A program made the position numbers and the translations under genes. Positions 43,347-55,500 of a DNA stretch of 64,000 nt are shown one piece after another. The stretch comes from Rhypophila decipiens. Its lineage: Eukaryota > Ascomycota > Sordariomycetes > Sordariales > Naviculisporaceae. Position 1 is the first letter of the stretch, and every line of letters starts with the position of its first letter. The stretch covers positions 62,001 to 126,000 of the forward strand of contig MU858057.1 in assembly GCA_033297075.1 (NCBI GenBank), given 5' to 3'. Under the pieces are notes generated by a model. That model made no database searches. It saw only the letters and a program-made list of their open reading frames with translations, and was not told where the DNA came from.

Positions 43347-44891
43347 ATGTCCGGCGAAATGGCGAACGAGATCAAGTTGATCAGTGGGCGAAGCCACCCC
43401 GACCTCAGCGACAAGATCGCCAAACGGTGCGTTCGTCTTGTAATTTCTGGACACTCGAATCGATCTGCGCCCACCCAAAAAAAAAAACTTACCCCGCTAT
43501 CGCATTCCCATTGACGAACCGGAAGGACATGATATGCTAATCATTCTGGGACGTTTTTGCGAACAATAGGCTCGGCGTCGAGGTGGCCAGGACGATATCG
43601 CTCAATTATTCAAACCAAGAGACGTCATTTACGGTCGGCGAGTCGGTCCGCGACGAAGATGTCTTTATTATTCAGTCGACTGCTACTGGCAACGTCAATG
43701 AGGGCTTGATGGAGCTGCTCATCATGATCTCGGCGTGCAGAACGGCAAGGTGGGCAACAACAACAACAACAACAACATGTATCGCCCGGATGCTAGGGAC
43801 TCAATTGCTGACGCTTTTGGTTTGCGCAGTGCCCGGAGGATAACAGCAGTCATGTAAGGCCTTCTCTTGCGCCATTCACCCTCCGGAGAGCCTCGTGCTG
43901 ACGATACCAGTCCCAACTTTCCGTATGCGAGACAAGACAAGAAGGACAAGTCTCGTGCTCCCATTAGCGCAAGATTGGTCGCGAACATGTTGCAGACGGC
44001 CGGCGCAAATCGTGAGCTTCCCACGAGACCTGGTTTCGGAGGTCCAGGACTGACATGGTTGTGTAGACATCGTGACTGTTGATTTGCATGCATCACAGGT
44101 GAGTTTGCGATTTCTTGGCACTCAAGTACCCTGATGGCCATGACCCAGATGCTGACATGTGCGCACTCTAGATCCAAGGTACAATCCTCTATATGTCGTC
44201 GCATCTTATTCCATGAACCGAGCCTTACCTCTGTTGTCCCAACAGGTTTCTTCAGTGTCCCCGTCGATAACCTCTACGCGGAGCCGTCTTTCCTCCGGTA
44301 CATCCGAGAAAACTTCAAATCCGAGGACTGCGTTATTGTCTCTCCCGACGCGGGCGGTGCGAAACGCGCCACCTCGATCGCCGATCACCTCAATACGGCC
44401 TTTGCTCTCATCCACAAGGAGCGCCCCCGTCCCAACGTCGTCGGCCGCATGGTCCTGGTCGGAAATGTAGAAGACAAGGTTGCCATTCTGGTGGACGACA
44501 TGGCCGACACTTGCGGCACGCTCGTCAAGGCGGCTGCTGTGCTCAAGGAGAACGGCGCCAAGGCCGTGTTGGCTTTGGTCACACATGGCATTCTCTCTGG
44601 CAACGCCATTGAAACGCTCAACGGCAGCGTTTTGGAGGCGCTTGTCGTCACCAACACTGTGCCACTCGGCGACAAGGTGGAGCGGGTATGTCATTGTTCT
44701 TTGAGAGTCATCTCGATAGAAGCTAACATTGTACAGTGCCCCAAGCTCCGAGTCATCGATATCAGCCCAACCATCGCCGAGGCTATCCGCCGCACACACA
44801 ACGGTATGGTCTATGCCCGCTTCCGGATGAATTGTGCTGACCAGTTACAGGCGAATCCGTATCCTACCTCTTCACGCACGCACCGGTATAA
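43347..44891 (+). CDS. Ribose-phosphate pyrophosphokinase (PRPP synthetase), 323 aa
   Basis: Nine exons: 43347-43426, 43570-43749, 43830-43853, 43911-44011, 44067-44098, 44172-44178, 44246-44685, 44737-44803 and 44851-44891. All introns are GT-AG and all joins keep one frame. Exon 6 has only 7 nt. The enzyme makes PRPP from ribose-5-phosphate and ATP for purine, pyrimidine, His and Trp synthesis in the cytosol. Family motifs are [32 protein letters not shown], the metal-binding [29 protein letters not shown], the PRPP loop [14 protein letters not shown], and the end [18 protein letters not shown]. Its length and lack of a non-homologous insert match the Prs2/Prs3/Prs4 type rather than the longer Prs1/Prs5. 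Intron 2 carries an AAC microsatellite. Confidence 0.96.
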
Positions 44892-47800
44892 GCTGCGGTA
44901 TTTAGGTGAGGGTGTCACACTTGAGCCCCCAATTCGGGGAGGACCATAACGATATGGCTGTGTATGGGCAAGCCGCTTAGAGTATTGATTGCTTACAGAA
45001 AGCTGAAGATTAATTCAGCTGGTGACCAGAAGGTTTGGTTTCAAGGCGTAAAACATACCACAGGGGAATAACGGTTGGTTACCACGAACTCTAGAAAGAA
45101 AACTAGTCTTGAACTCCAATTAGTAGAGTAGAGCACTATATTGGGATAGCAGCAGTTTTGCGGAGAAGGTCTAGGGAGTATTTGCTACATTTCGAAATCA
45201 CATCAGCGACACCAGTCAGTGGCAGCAGTAGCTAGTTGACCTGGACCTACAAGCTTGACCAGTTGACAACTTGACAAACGCATCAATCGCGGAACATCTA
45301 GGTATAACCATTCATTGGTGTTTTGATGTTCTTGAGGGTCATGGCATGGCATGGCTTGCTTGCTTGCATGTGGTCTCGAATCTGAGTGGGTTTGGTATCC
45401 GTGCTGTAGGTTTTACTGTTCCTCTCTGGTGAGTATGTATGCTTCTTTTATCTCAGGATCTAGGGTTGCTATCCCTTGTTAAGTTGGTGGCCCCATTTCT
45501 CCAGACCGGACGATGCAAGTCAAGAAAAAGTGACGAGATGACTTGCAAGGTAAATAAATAGAGGCTACTACTAGTAAGGAATGTAATATTTTTTCACTCG
45601 TGAAATAGGATGAATGACTTGGGTTTTCTTTGTTTCTTATGAGGGTTGATAATGTTCAGTGACTGTCTGATCTTTCCTTGTATTACGGATAACCTGTATG
45701 GATGGATAGCAAGGTAGGTATTCACTCCGGTCCTTTGTGAACCTAATGGTAGGTGGAAACGAGATGATAACATGCAAGAAAACATTCGAGGACACGCATA
45801 CATCATTCAATCTTGTCGAACAATCGATTGTCCATGAGTGAGATTTGGATGTTCAGCCGAAATCACGGGGATCGATGTCGACATACAGGTCGGCCGACAG
45901 AGACGCCGACCGCGCCGCACCGACGCCTCGCGACCAACCAGCTGACCGGGATTGATTCAGGGGAACTTGGGGTGATTAAACATTCAGGCGGCCAATGAGA
46001 TCTGGAGATCTCTGTGTTACCGATACGGATACAAGATTTGGTACCGCACAACGAAGGCCCTCCCCTTCATGTTGTGATGTTGGTAAGTAGTGGGGGACAT
46101 GTTCCCTCCTAACGCAACGACGATTTTGTAAGCATATCGGGCATTTGCGCTTTCGTTGGGATCTCTACAGCTTTACAGATTAAACGTTCCCCTTTTGTAC
46201 GTACTGCCTTGGAGGATGTTGACTGACACATAGTAGTTATGGGGTAGGATTTCCGAGGAAGAGGAAAAGGGGAAAGTAAGCACTAAGATCTGGGGAGGAC
46301 GCTGAGGGAGCCCGCAGGGCTGTTGGTCTCGATTGCTTTCTGCATCGCTACGGAGTAGGCGTTAGTGCAATCGTGTGCTCGTTAATCTACCCGCTCATAG
46401 GGGCCGGTAAGAGAGAACGGAGAACAGATGCCGTTGAGGGTCTGCATCCGATCTCTGTAGGGCAGGCAGGGAGGGCTTAACCAAGACCCGAAGGAATCGG
46501 AAGGATTCTGGGTGGACGGTTTAGTGGTAGGGAAAGGGGTAGTCTCAAGTCTGGAGGTAAGATACAACTCGATTTGGCTTTTGCCTCAGCTGTCTGGTCT
46601 CATTGCCTCCAAAATTGGCCACTATTTATAAATGGCCTTTCAGAACACCATCGTGTGCGACGGAGGATTGATGAGAGTGATGACATTTTCTCAAGGGCCC
46701 CAAGCTCGAGGTGTTCATAAGTTCATGTCGACTCGTCGAGTACCAACCCGCCAGGTAGTGTTCTCGAATACCCGACAAGAAGTGCAACAAGCGACCGGGT
46801 ATACTGGAAATGAAAATCTGTTGCTTCGCCTCTTTGCAAGGTCTGGTTTCCCATTGACGTCCCAGGGTTTGGTTAATCACGGCTGGGAGGTTGGGGGCCA
46901 TGAATGAAGAACGAAATCTCGGCTGTTCGGGCGGCGCTATGCAGAGAATGCGCAGAAACTTTTGGGTGCAAGTCGCGGCCAAGAGCTCTCCTGGGGAGGA
47001 CAAGGCGGGTTTGACGGGAAAGGCAGAATCCTTCGCGTCCTTTTGACGAAACCTTTTTCGTGACTAGTGAAGTTGAAGAGCCGGTCCCCACTCGCGATGT
47101 GACAAGAGAGCTTCTGGTGCTGAAGGACAAGCTGAGCTTGTCTTGTTTGGGTCAAGGGGCCGTTCTCGGTAGACGAGGTTTAGGAGGCTAGTCCGCAAGT
47201 CAAACGGTTAGTGCGGGCTGGGCGAGGACGATTGGACGATGGTTTTTAAGAATAGAAAAAGATTAGTGTTTAGCTACGCGAGAGTTTTGGGGGTTCGTGA
47301 AAGGTTCCTGACCAATACACATGAGGTAAGCAAGAAGGGTTGCAGTCGTAACGGTACTTGCACCAATCCTATGCGGTAGATGTTGTATATTTGGGGCGCA
47401 GTGAGCAATAGGCCCAGGTTCAGCTCTGGTAGGGAATATGTCCGGGTCGAGTAAAAAGGGGGAGAACGGTACGGACAGACTGGGGTAAATGACTTGTCGG
47501 TTCGAGATTGTGCGCATTGCTACCGTAACTTGCACTAGGCAGGCGGCCCAAGGCTATGTAGCTGGGCTGTCAGGGGGACCCAAGGACGACGAGATCGGCC
47601 GCTTGTGGTTAAGAAGATGGAGTCGAGGTCGGAAAGATTTACTTAAAGAATAAGAACGGCATGGTGTCACACACGCACCCGCTCCCGCGGGCCCTCGTCT
47701 ACACTCATGAGGTTGGTACCTGACTGGGAGTGTTGCACAGCAGAAGGTTGACTTGCTATTAACTACCCCAGGAGACTACTTGACTGCAGTTTCCCAGGTC

Positions 47801-47915
47801 GTCCCTTCCGCAGCCGCTGGTGACAGACAACTCGACGTGGTAGCTGGAGGAGGAAAGAGCAAACGACACCTCCGTCCCTACCGGTGTCTGCCCGACTGCC
47901 GGGCCGCCAGTAAAA
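44892..47915. other. Intergenic region, about 3 kb
   Basis: No gene can be supported. Short direct repeats (ggcatggcatggcttgcttgcttgc) lie near 45341-45367. The ORFs at 46626-47003 (minus) and 46632-46907 (plus) have no domain. The right end is the promoter of the DUF3433 gene. Confidence 0.5.
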
Positions 47916-50900
47916 ATGGAGCAATTCAGCTTGACAAAACCACGGAAGGTGAAGGAAGGCCAGGACAGACACAGCAAGACGAGCTTTTTCTCCCTTCAAC
48001 TCCCAAGGACCGGCCCAAAATCACCGCAAGCCGAATCTCACCTCTCCCCCACCAGCCTAAGAAGCCCAGCCAGTCCCAGCAGCAGCAAAGAGGTCTCCGT
48101 CTCCTTGGACGAGCTTTCTCCCCAAGGAATTCGCCGTCCCTCGTTCTCGTCCATCGCCCTCTCGGAGCCAGATACCGTGCGCACGACGACATCACGGCCG
48201 GTGTCGCTGGCCTCAACATGTCGGCCCATCATTCAGAGCTCGGCGACTAGCTTGTCCGGGGCGACTCTGACCAACAGCAACAGGACCAACAGCTACAAGT
48301 CCAAATACAGCCACAAGTCTCACAACCACCCCAGTTCGAAGAAGCCCTCGCGCATAAAAGCACGACTCGAGGCCTACAAGGAGGCGATAGCCCAGCGGCG
48401 ACCCTTTGAGAAGTTTGACTCTCGCCCGTCTTACAAACCCTTCTGGCTCCGGGTCGGACCTCTCCTGTTCCTGCTTCTGGTCAGCTTGTCTTGTATCGGC
48501 CTGATCGAGTACGCACGAAAAATAGTGCCCACCATCAATGGAGGAGCGCGATTCCCCAACGAGGGTCTTGGAGATGACTATTATGCCTTGTTCGGTGGTA
48601 AACCTGATCATAACAAACGTGCCGTGGAAGACGAGGTACCCCGAGAGAACGAGCGGCCGGCGATTGACAGAAGAGTCCTTTCCGAGAGTGACTTCCCCAT
48701 TCTGCCCACTCACACTTATATCGCCCTGCGTGCCATAACATTCCTCAATGATGGACCCGCCTTCGCGACGGTGACACCCACACTGGACAAGAGCGAGGAT
48801 TGCGTCGAGGCGTATGGCTATTGTCGCATCATAGCCACTGACGATCCAACGGAATGCCCGGTAGGTGTTCTGAGCTGGGAAAACGGCGTTCATCCCACCG
48901 AGCTGTCGTCAGATGACCCCTGCCTCGAGAACCTATTGGCAAAGCAGAGGAGTGCCGAGTGCAAATACTTTGAGCCCAATATGAGACTGAACCCTCTCTG
49001 GCCCCCGGGTTGGATGGCCTTCCAACTGGCCTACCGCCGCGGTCAGACGAAGCGGTGCGAACGCTTGGGTGTTCAGCCCGAGGAAGACGACGTCCCGGTG
49101 CTTATCACCATTTCAGACGTGACGACGTCAACAATCACCACCGAAATCGGGGGCAGTACCTCGACCATTACTGAGGAGCCGTCATCCACGACGCCACTGC
49201 CTGAATCAAGTGAGGTCAGTCCGGCTAGTTCGCCTTCCTCGCCGACACCTTCCGAGACTTTGCCAGCACCATCAGAGACTTCGTCAGCAATCAGCCCGCC
49301 CGCCTCTACTTCGTCAGCTACTTCACCAACCGTCACACGCATAGGTGGTTCGACCATCACCACTGAAACCGTGGTGACGGTGCCGATTCTCACCATCACC
49401 CGCGGCGACGGAGGCAATGTTTGGATCCCGCAAGAGCCCAACAACAGTTCCTCTTTCACTCTCGTGACCTCGGATGTGACATTCACCACGACGGATGCTT
49501 CCGGCTCCGAGACAGTTATTACGTCCGCCATGACCGTGCCGTCGGCTTTATCTTCCACTTCTCCGTCAGCAGTCATTCCTCTTGTCCCCGCCGCCACGAC
49601 CTCGGCAAATAACACGCTGCCGGTCACTGTAGTCCCTCTTGTGGACCCCATGAACGGGCAAACAACGGGCTCCTTGACTCAAACCCTCATCTACATCAAT
49701 GGCACCTCCGGAACTCCGACTCTGACCCTGGCTAAGTATGTAACCGCCAGAGTGAAAACACTGCCCGTGATGGTTACGGATGCCAGCGGCTCTACCGTGT
49801 ATTCCGAGGTCGTCTCGACTCGGACCCAGACTGAATATATGACTCGCCCAGGGCTCCCAAGAACTTCCCCGTCACCCGAGATCACCGTTCCGCCAGCCGT
49901 CCTTCAGAACTCGACCGACTTGGCACGTCCGATAACAGCGAGAGGTTACTTTGTCGGAGCGTTTCTTCCATCTTTGCTGGCAGTCTTGTTGGGTATACCC
50001 ATCGGGATCCTCAATATGCACATCAAGAGAATGGCGCCTTTCATGATGCTGTCCAGAGGATATACGAGCAGCTTGCAAGCCAACGCTGACGATCAAATGA
50101 TTGGCGGTGGAGCTGTTCCAGACAGCAGAGAAGTTGTTGCCAAAGACTCTCTGCTCCTCAGCATTGAAGGCATATATGGACCCTACCGATCAGTTAGACT
50201 TCTCTGGACATATGGCTTCGCGGCTGGGGTCCTAGGGGATGTACTCACATGGTGTTCTGGATTGTTGATTGCCTTTTCCAAGGACGTCTTGTATGTCGAA
50301 ACCGTGAAGAGAGACGCTTGCATAGCGAGTCAAAATGGTGAGGGGGCGCAGTTTAACTTTGCCAGTTATGGGTGTTATATGTTCCTCAGCATGCGGCTCA
50401 TGCCGATGAGAGCAGCTGAAGCGTTGCTTGCGATTATGGGCTGTTTGATGTTAGGAATTGGTTTCATTTTTTGGAGGTGGTACAATGGCCGTGGCGGGTA
50501 TTATAAGAGTATGAAAGAAGGCTTCCTGAGAAGAAAGGATGCGAGTGTCAATGCGGGAACTGCTGGTAATACAGCGAATCATGATGGGAGGGTGAAGGGT
50601 AACGGGGGAGTCTTGATGAGACGGAATCCCTGGAGCGTCGCCGGCATGGTTGGACTTTTGGTGGGTTCTTCAGCTTCAGATGGGCAAGGCGAGGAAGCCA
50701 AAAGAGAAGAACTCAAAGACCTGCTGAACCAAATCGATACCCCGGTGGTAAGCAGGGAGATTCGACGGAAGGAAATCGCCGGCAAGTTTGAAGGGTGGAG
50801 ATTCGCACTTCGCACTGAGCCTTCGAACGGGGAGGTGGGCATCCGAATGGTGAAGGACCCTTCATGCGCCAGCATGCCGGCCGCTTCGTCTGAGCCCGAT

Positions 50901-51763
50901 TATGGCCAAATCCGTGCTCAGCAGGAAGAGCCAGTTGCGTCTCGAAGACAGATTATTGGGTCGACAACATACTGGAACTTTGATCTCCCTGCCCTGGTTC
51001 TTCACGTGGGACTCCTTACCCTGATCCTCTATTATCAGAACAACCACCGTGACACCTCGTTTGAGAGATGGATGAACAGCGACACGATTGGGGTGCATTT
51101 TCTATTTTCGGGCCTTGGTTTCTTGATTGGCTTGTTCTGGGATGGCTTGTTTGCGAGTGAGTAATCTCATCCTTTTCGCGGCTTTTCAAGATGAAGCTGT
51201 TTGCTAATATCAAAACAACAGGGGTTTCACGTCTGAGCTCTTACCACCTCCTCTCTCAACGGCCTCAAGCGGCGCGGTATTGCATCCTCGAGGCGCCTTC
51301 CACCAACGTCTGGACCGGTCTGGGACGCTCGCTCCGGCGGAGTGACTTGTTCAGCACCGCAGTGGCGTTTTCGGGTTGTCTGGCCAAGTTCACACCCATT
51401 TTCCTAGCCAACATACCATTTTCGTCGACGGTGACGTGGACCTCGCACCAGGTGTGCACTTATATGTCGGTGGCTATCTTGTGCATCATGATTCTGGTCT
51501 TGATCACCAGTCTGTTCCTGGTCACGTGGCCGTACATGCCCGTCGAGACGGACACGATTGCGGGAGCCATGTATTATGTGTGTGATTCGGCCATGCTGGG
51601 CGATGTGGTCGAGGGACAGGATAACAAGGGCCAGGGAAGCTCTGCAGGTGGCAGAAGGGGTTTTGTGGGAGAACGAAAGTACACTTTTGGAGAGACGGTG
51701 GGCGTCTCTGGGAAGAAAAGGATTGCGGTCGACTATGCGGCAGATGCCCGGTCTGAGCCATGA
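47916..51763 (+). CDS. DUF3433-domain fungal membrane protein, 1260 aa
   Basis: Exons are 47916-51156 and 51222-51763; the intron of 65 nt is GTGAGT, TGCTAAT, ACAG. The ATG sits in a good context (aaaATGG). The N-terminal 160 residues are cytosolic and Ser/Pro-rich. The first span is VGPLLFLLLVSLSCIGLIEY. A large ectodomain follows with repeated Thr/Ser/Ile segments (TTSTITTEIGGSTSTI), many N-glycosylation sequons and paired Cys. The C-terminal third has about six or seven further spans, including GAFLPSLLAVLLGIPIGIL, LLWTYGFAAGVLGDVLTW and DLPALVLHVGLLTLILYY. It ends with the conserved VTWPYMPVETDTIAGAMYYVCDS, which marks the DUF3433 family. Such proteins are common surface proteins of filamentous ascomycetes, with no established function. 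Confidence 0.92.
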
Positions 51764-52571
51764 GCTAGCTGTTTACGAAAGAAATGTCTAATGTTTGGAT
51801 TTATTTAGTTATTTAGAGTAGCGAGCTATCGATCAGATACCATGTTATACAAGGTACATTTTGTGCTGAGAACATTCTGTCAGTTGGTTCAATTTGCGAA
51901 TCCAAGTACCGTACTTGGACTCAGGCATAGCGGTACACACACTCTCCCTCTCCCTCTCCCTCTGATGTACTAGCATGGCAATGAATAAACACAAAATGAG
52001 CTAAGGAAAGACTACGTTCTATAAAGGGCATATTTGAAAGCAAACAAGGTAGGCATAAGTAGGTACCCATACCCATGGCGTAACCTGACGGTACTCGTCC
52101 ACGTTTGCTCAAATTTTCGACGTCTCATCATCTTCACTTCGTAAAAGATCATCACCCATGGCCACCCACCCACACTCATGACATCCCGCTCGTCCAGACT
52201 TTGACAAAGACTGGTTTAAACTGTGACAAGAACAGTCAAGACGAATGAATACACGCAAGCAAAAACACACATAGCCAGCCATCAAGCAGATCTCAAGCAT
52301 AACTAGTAACATTTTCCTTTGATGATCCCATATGCTTCTCCAGTCTCTATATAAACAATGCACGAATAAAACAAAAAAGCAAGCAAGCAACAAAAAAATT
52401 ATAATTAATAAACTCAAATACATTCATTTTCTTTTTGTGTGTAAAACATTTGAAACGAAAAAAGCCAGCCAAATTCCAACCAAGAAATAGGGAAAAAAAG
52501 GAAATAAAAAGAAAGACGTCAGTATATGATAAATATGTCAACCGGAAAAACAAAAACTTTCAAGAAAAGAA
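51764..52571. other. Convergent 3' flanks of the DUF3433 and class VII chitin synthase genes
   Basis: No gene is seen. A (CTCTCC)n tract of about four units lies at 51943-51963. The part next to 52571 is A-rich and is the probable 3' UTR of the minus-strand chitin synthase gene. Confidence 0.55.
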
Positions 52572-55500
52572 TCACATATTGGCCAACTCATTATCAATCT
52601 GCCGATCCATAAACGTCCTCCTCTCGCCCACCAATTCCGTCTGTAATCTCTGCTCGACCAGCGCACGAACCTGCTTCTTGGTGACCGTGTCGAGGTCTAC
52701 CTCTCTTAGCACGCTCTGGATCGACTCGATAATCATGGCATCGTCTGGTCCTTGTGCGCCCCTCTGGAAGTCAAATGAGCCCGCGCTTCCGTCCGCGTGG
52801 TGCATGCCCAGTGGTGTTCTTGCGCCGCCGAGACTGAGACCTGTGGCGGTGGACATGCGGTTCATTATCGGGGGCGTGTTGGTCATGCTCCGCAGGTTAA
52901 CCATGCTTGGGCGATTGCCAGGATCTTGATATGGGCTAGTCCGGCGGTTCATGTTGGCGTTTGTGCCGACTGACATCATGCTCTGGCGTTGAGCCATGGG
53001 ATTGTCGGAATAGGGAGATACACCGCCTGGCCCGCCGACAAATGTGCTTGAGCGGTTGGGGCCCATGCCGGGGTGGAGACCAACAGGTGTACCTGGGCTC
53101 TGGGGGGGCATGAAGGATCCGCGGCCTTGGAGACCGGTCAGGACAGACGGCTGGCGGATGGAGGAATAGACAGAGTGCATGTCGTCCATCTCGTAGGTCT
53201 CATCGTACATGGCCCGTCCGTCGGCCATGGCGAGCTTCTCGGAGGGATTGCCGCGACGACCGGGGAGCTGGTTGGCCAGGGCGTAGTCGTCCCAGCGCTG
53301 GAGTGGGATAGACCGCGGGTCGAAGCCTTCGTCGTCTACGGCGACAAGCTGCTTCTTGCCCGTCTCACCAATGACGATACGCGTGTTACCCCACGAGAAG
53401 TTGTCCTGGTTCCAGAAGGAGTAGATGGGCAGGATGAAGGAGTAAATGGGAAAGGCGATGATGTAGATGATCATCCAGCCCACGTGCTGCCACTGGCGCT
53501 TCAGAATAAAAATCAGAGCCTGGAGACCGTAGACGGCTGCGATCATGATGACCGAGATCAACGGGAACGGTCCTGTCTTGGAGGCCATCAGGTAGATCAT
53601 GTATCCGAGGTAGACGCACGTGGCCGGGAGGATGATGGTACCGAACAGGTCGATAAACACGACGAAGCGCATCGAGAAGCAACAGAAACCACACATCTCG
53701 GGGAGCCACATAAGCTCGACCAAGTTGTGGATGGTTGAGTTGATCCAGCGACGACGTTGCGAGAGCAAGACGCTCCACGTCTCGGGCGCGGCGGTCTGGC
53801 AGTAGGCATCGGGCACGAACTTGTACCGCATGTAGGGGAAGTGCTTGGTCATCAGCGTTGTGAGGAAACGATCTTCACCGAGCGACAGCAGATTCTTCTT
53901 GTGGAGCGTGTCAACGAAGCAATCACTGTACTCGCGGATGACGGCGTCTGAGATGATGAGGGGCTTTCCCTTGTCGGCAGTGCGCAGCCGATACATGGAG
54001 AAACTAGAAATCGAGTTAGCAAGATATTTAGGGGCTAATACTGGTGTGCGAGAACTTACCATCCGGGCAAGCAAGTGACGCTTCCAAACAGAGACTCGAA
54101 GGCCTTGGACAGATGATGCGAGATAAAGTACTCGTAAACCTGAATCATAGTCCACCAAGAGCGCTCCTCGTTCTGCAAGCTCGTCTCGCCGCAAATACCG
54201 GCAATCTTGGCATCGTTGGCGCAGGCGGCGACAAGCCTGTTGAGCGAATCCTCGCGAACGCAGGTATCGGCATCAACCATCAAGAGGTATTCGTACAGCT
54301 CGGGATCGACACCAATGATGTTGTTGATCTGGTGGAACATCTCGAGCTCGAGCGGGTTCATGGGCGCGCGGTGGTGGACACGGTTGAGGAAGCTCATGAG
54401 CAGAATCTGCGAGTCACGCTTACCACGGTTACCGGGCTTGGTCTTGGACTGCTCCGACTCCTTGCCGCACTTGACCACGACGAGGTAGGGCACCACGTTG
54501 CCTTCGTACTCGTACAGACCAGAGTACACCTTGCCGTAGTTGAGCTGCTCGCTGCCTGTGCCGACCGACTTGAAGGGCAGAGCAGGGGGGTCGACCTTGG
54601 GGTCAACACCGAGGATATCCAAGACAATCTTGGGCGTGGGACGATCGTTTCCAGCGCCAACGATGATGCCGTCGCAAATAACGCAGATCAGCTTGCGCTT
54701 GTTATCGTACTCCAAAGCCGTGAGCGAGTCCAGGGCCTTGCGGAGCGAGTCTTCGCCCTCGGTGTAGGCAGGGACCTGGCAGATGACGAATTTATCCTGG
54801 GGCGACGGGCGTCTCTTGGAACCGAACTGCAGAGCCGACACGAACTTGATGAGAATGACGGAACACAAGGCGACGGTGAAGGCAAGAAGAATCCAGTTGT
54901 TGGCCGTGCACTGTGCCGAGAATCGGAACTCGGGCTTTCCAATGTACCACGTGTTCTTGATGCAGTTGAGACTGTTTCTGATGGGTATGTTTCTCGTCGC
55001 GTTGTTGGCCGTTTGCCGGATGAGGCCGTTGATGGGTTCCGTCAGGTCCTCGCCAGGCCGGTTCTTGATGATGCTGATCAGCGAGTCGTCGAGGAAGGTG
55101 TAGAGGCGGTTGTTCTGGTTGATCTTGAGCGTGTTCATGTAATCTACCAGGTCGTAGATGCCCTCCTCGTAAATGAACCAAGGATGGTTGTTGACGCGAC
55201 CGTCCTCTTTGATCATGTTGAGGTCCCACACCAGGTCGCCGTGGTAGTACTCTTGGATGCGCTTCTGGAACTTGTCCTTGTACCACGTCTTGGAATGGAG
55301 AGCGGTTCGGACGTTGGGATTTCCCGGCCCGGACGTGTGCAGACCCTCGGGGTTGGACACGGTCTCGTTGGGAGTCAAGATGATGTGGTAGTCGTTCTCG
55401 CCAACCACACCAGGGCAGCTGAGTGGGAGAGGAGGAGTAAAGTAGCGGTCCAGGTTCATGCCGGCAAAAGGCTGCATGCGGTCGGGCGTGGTGTCGATTC

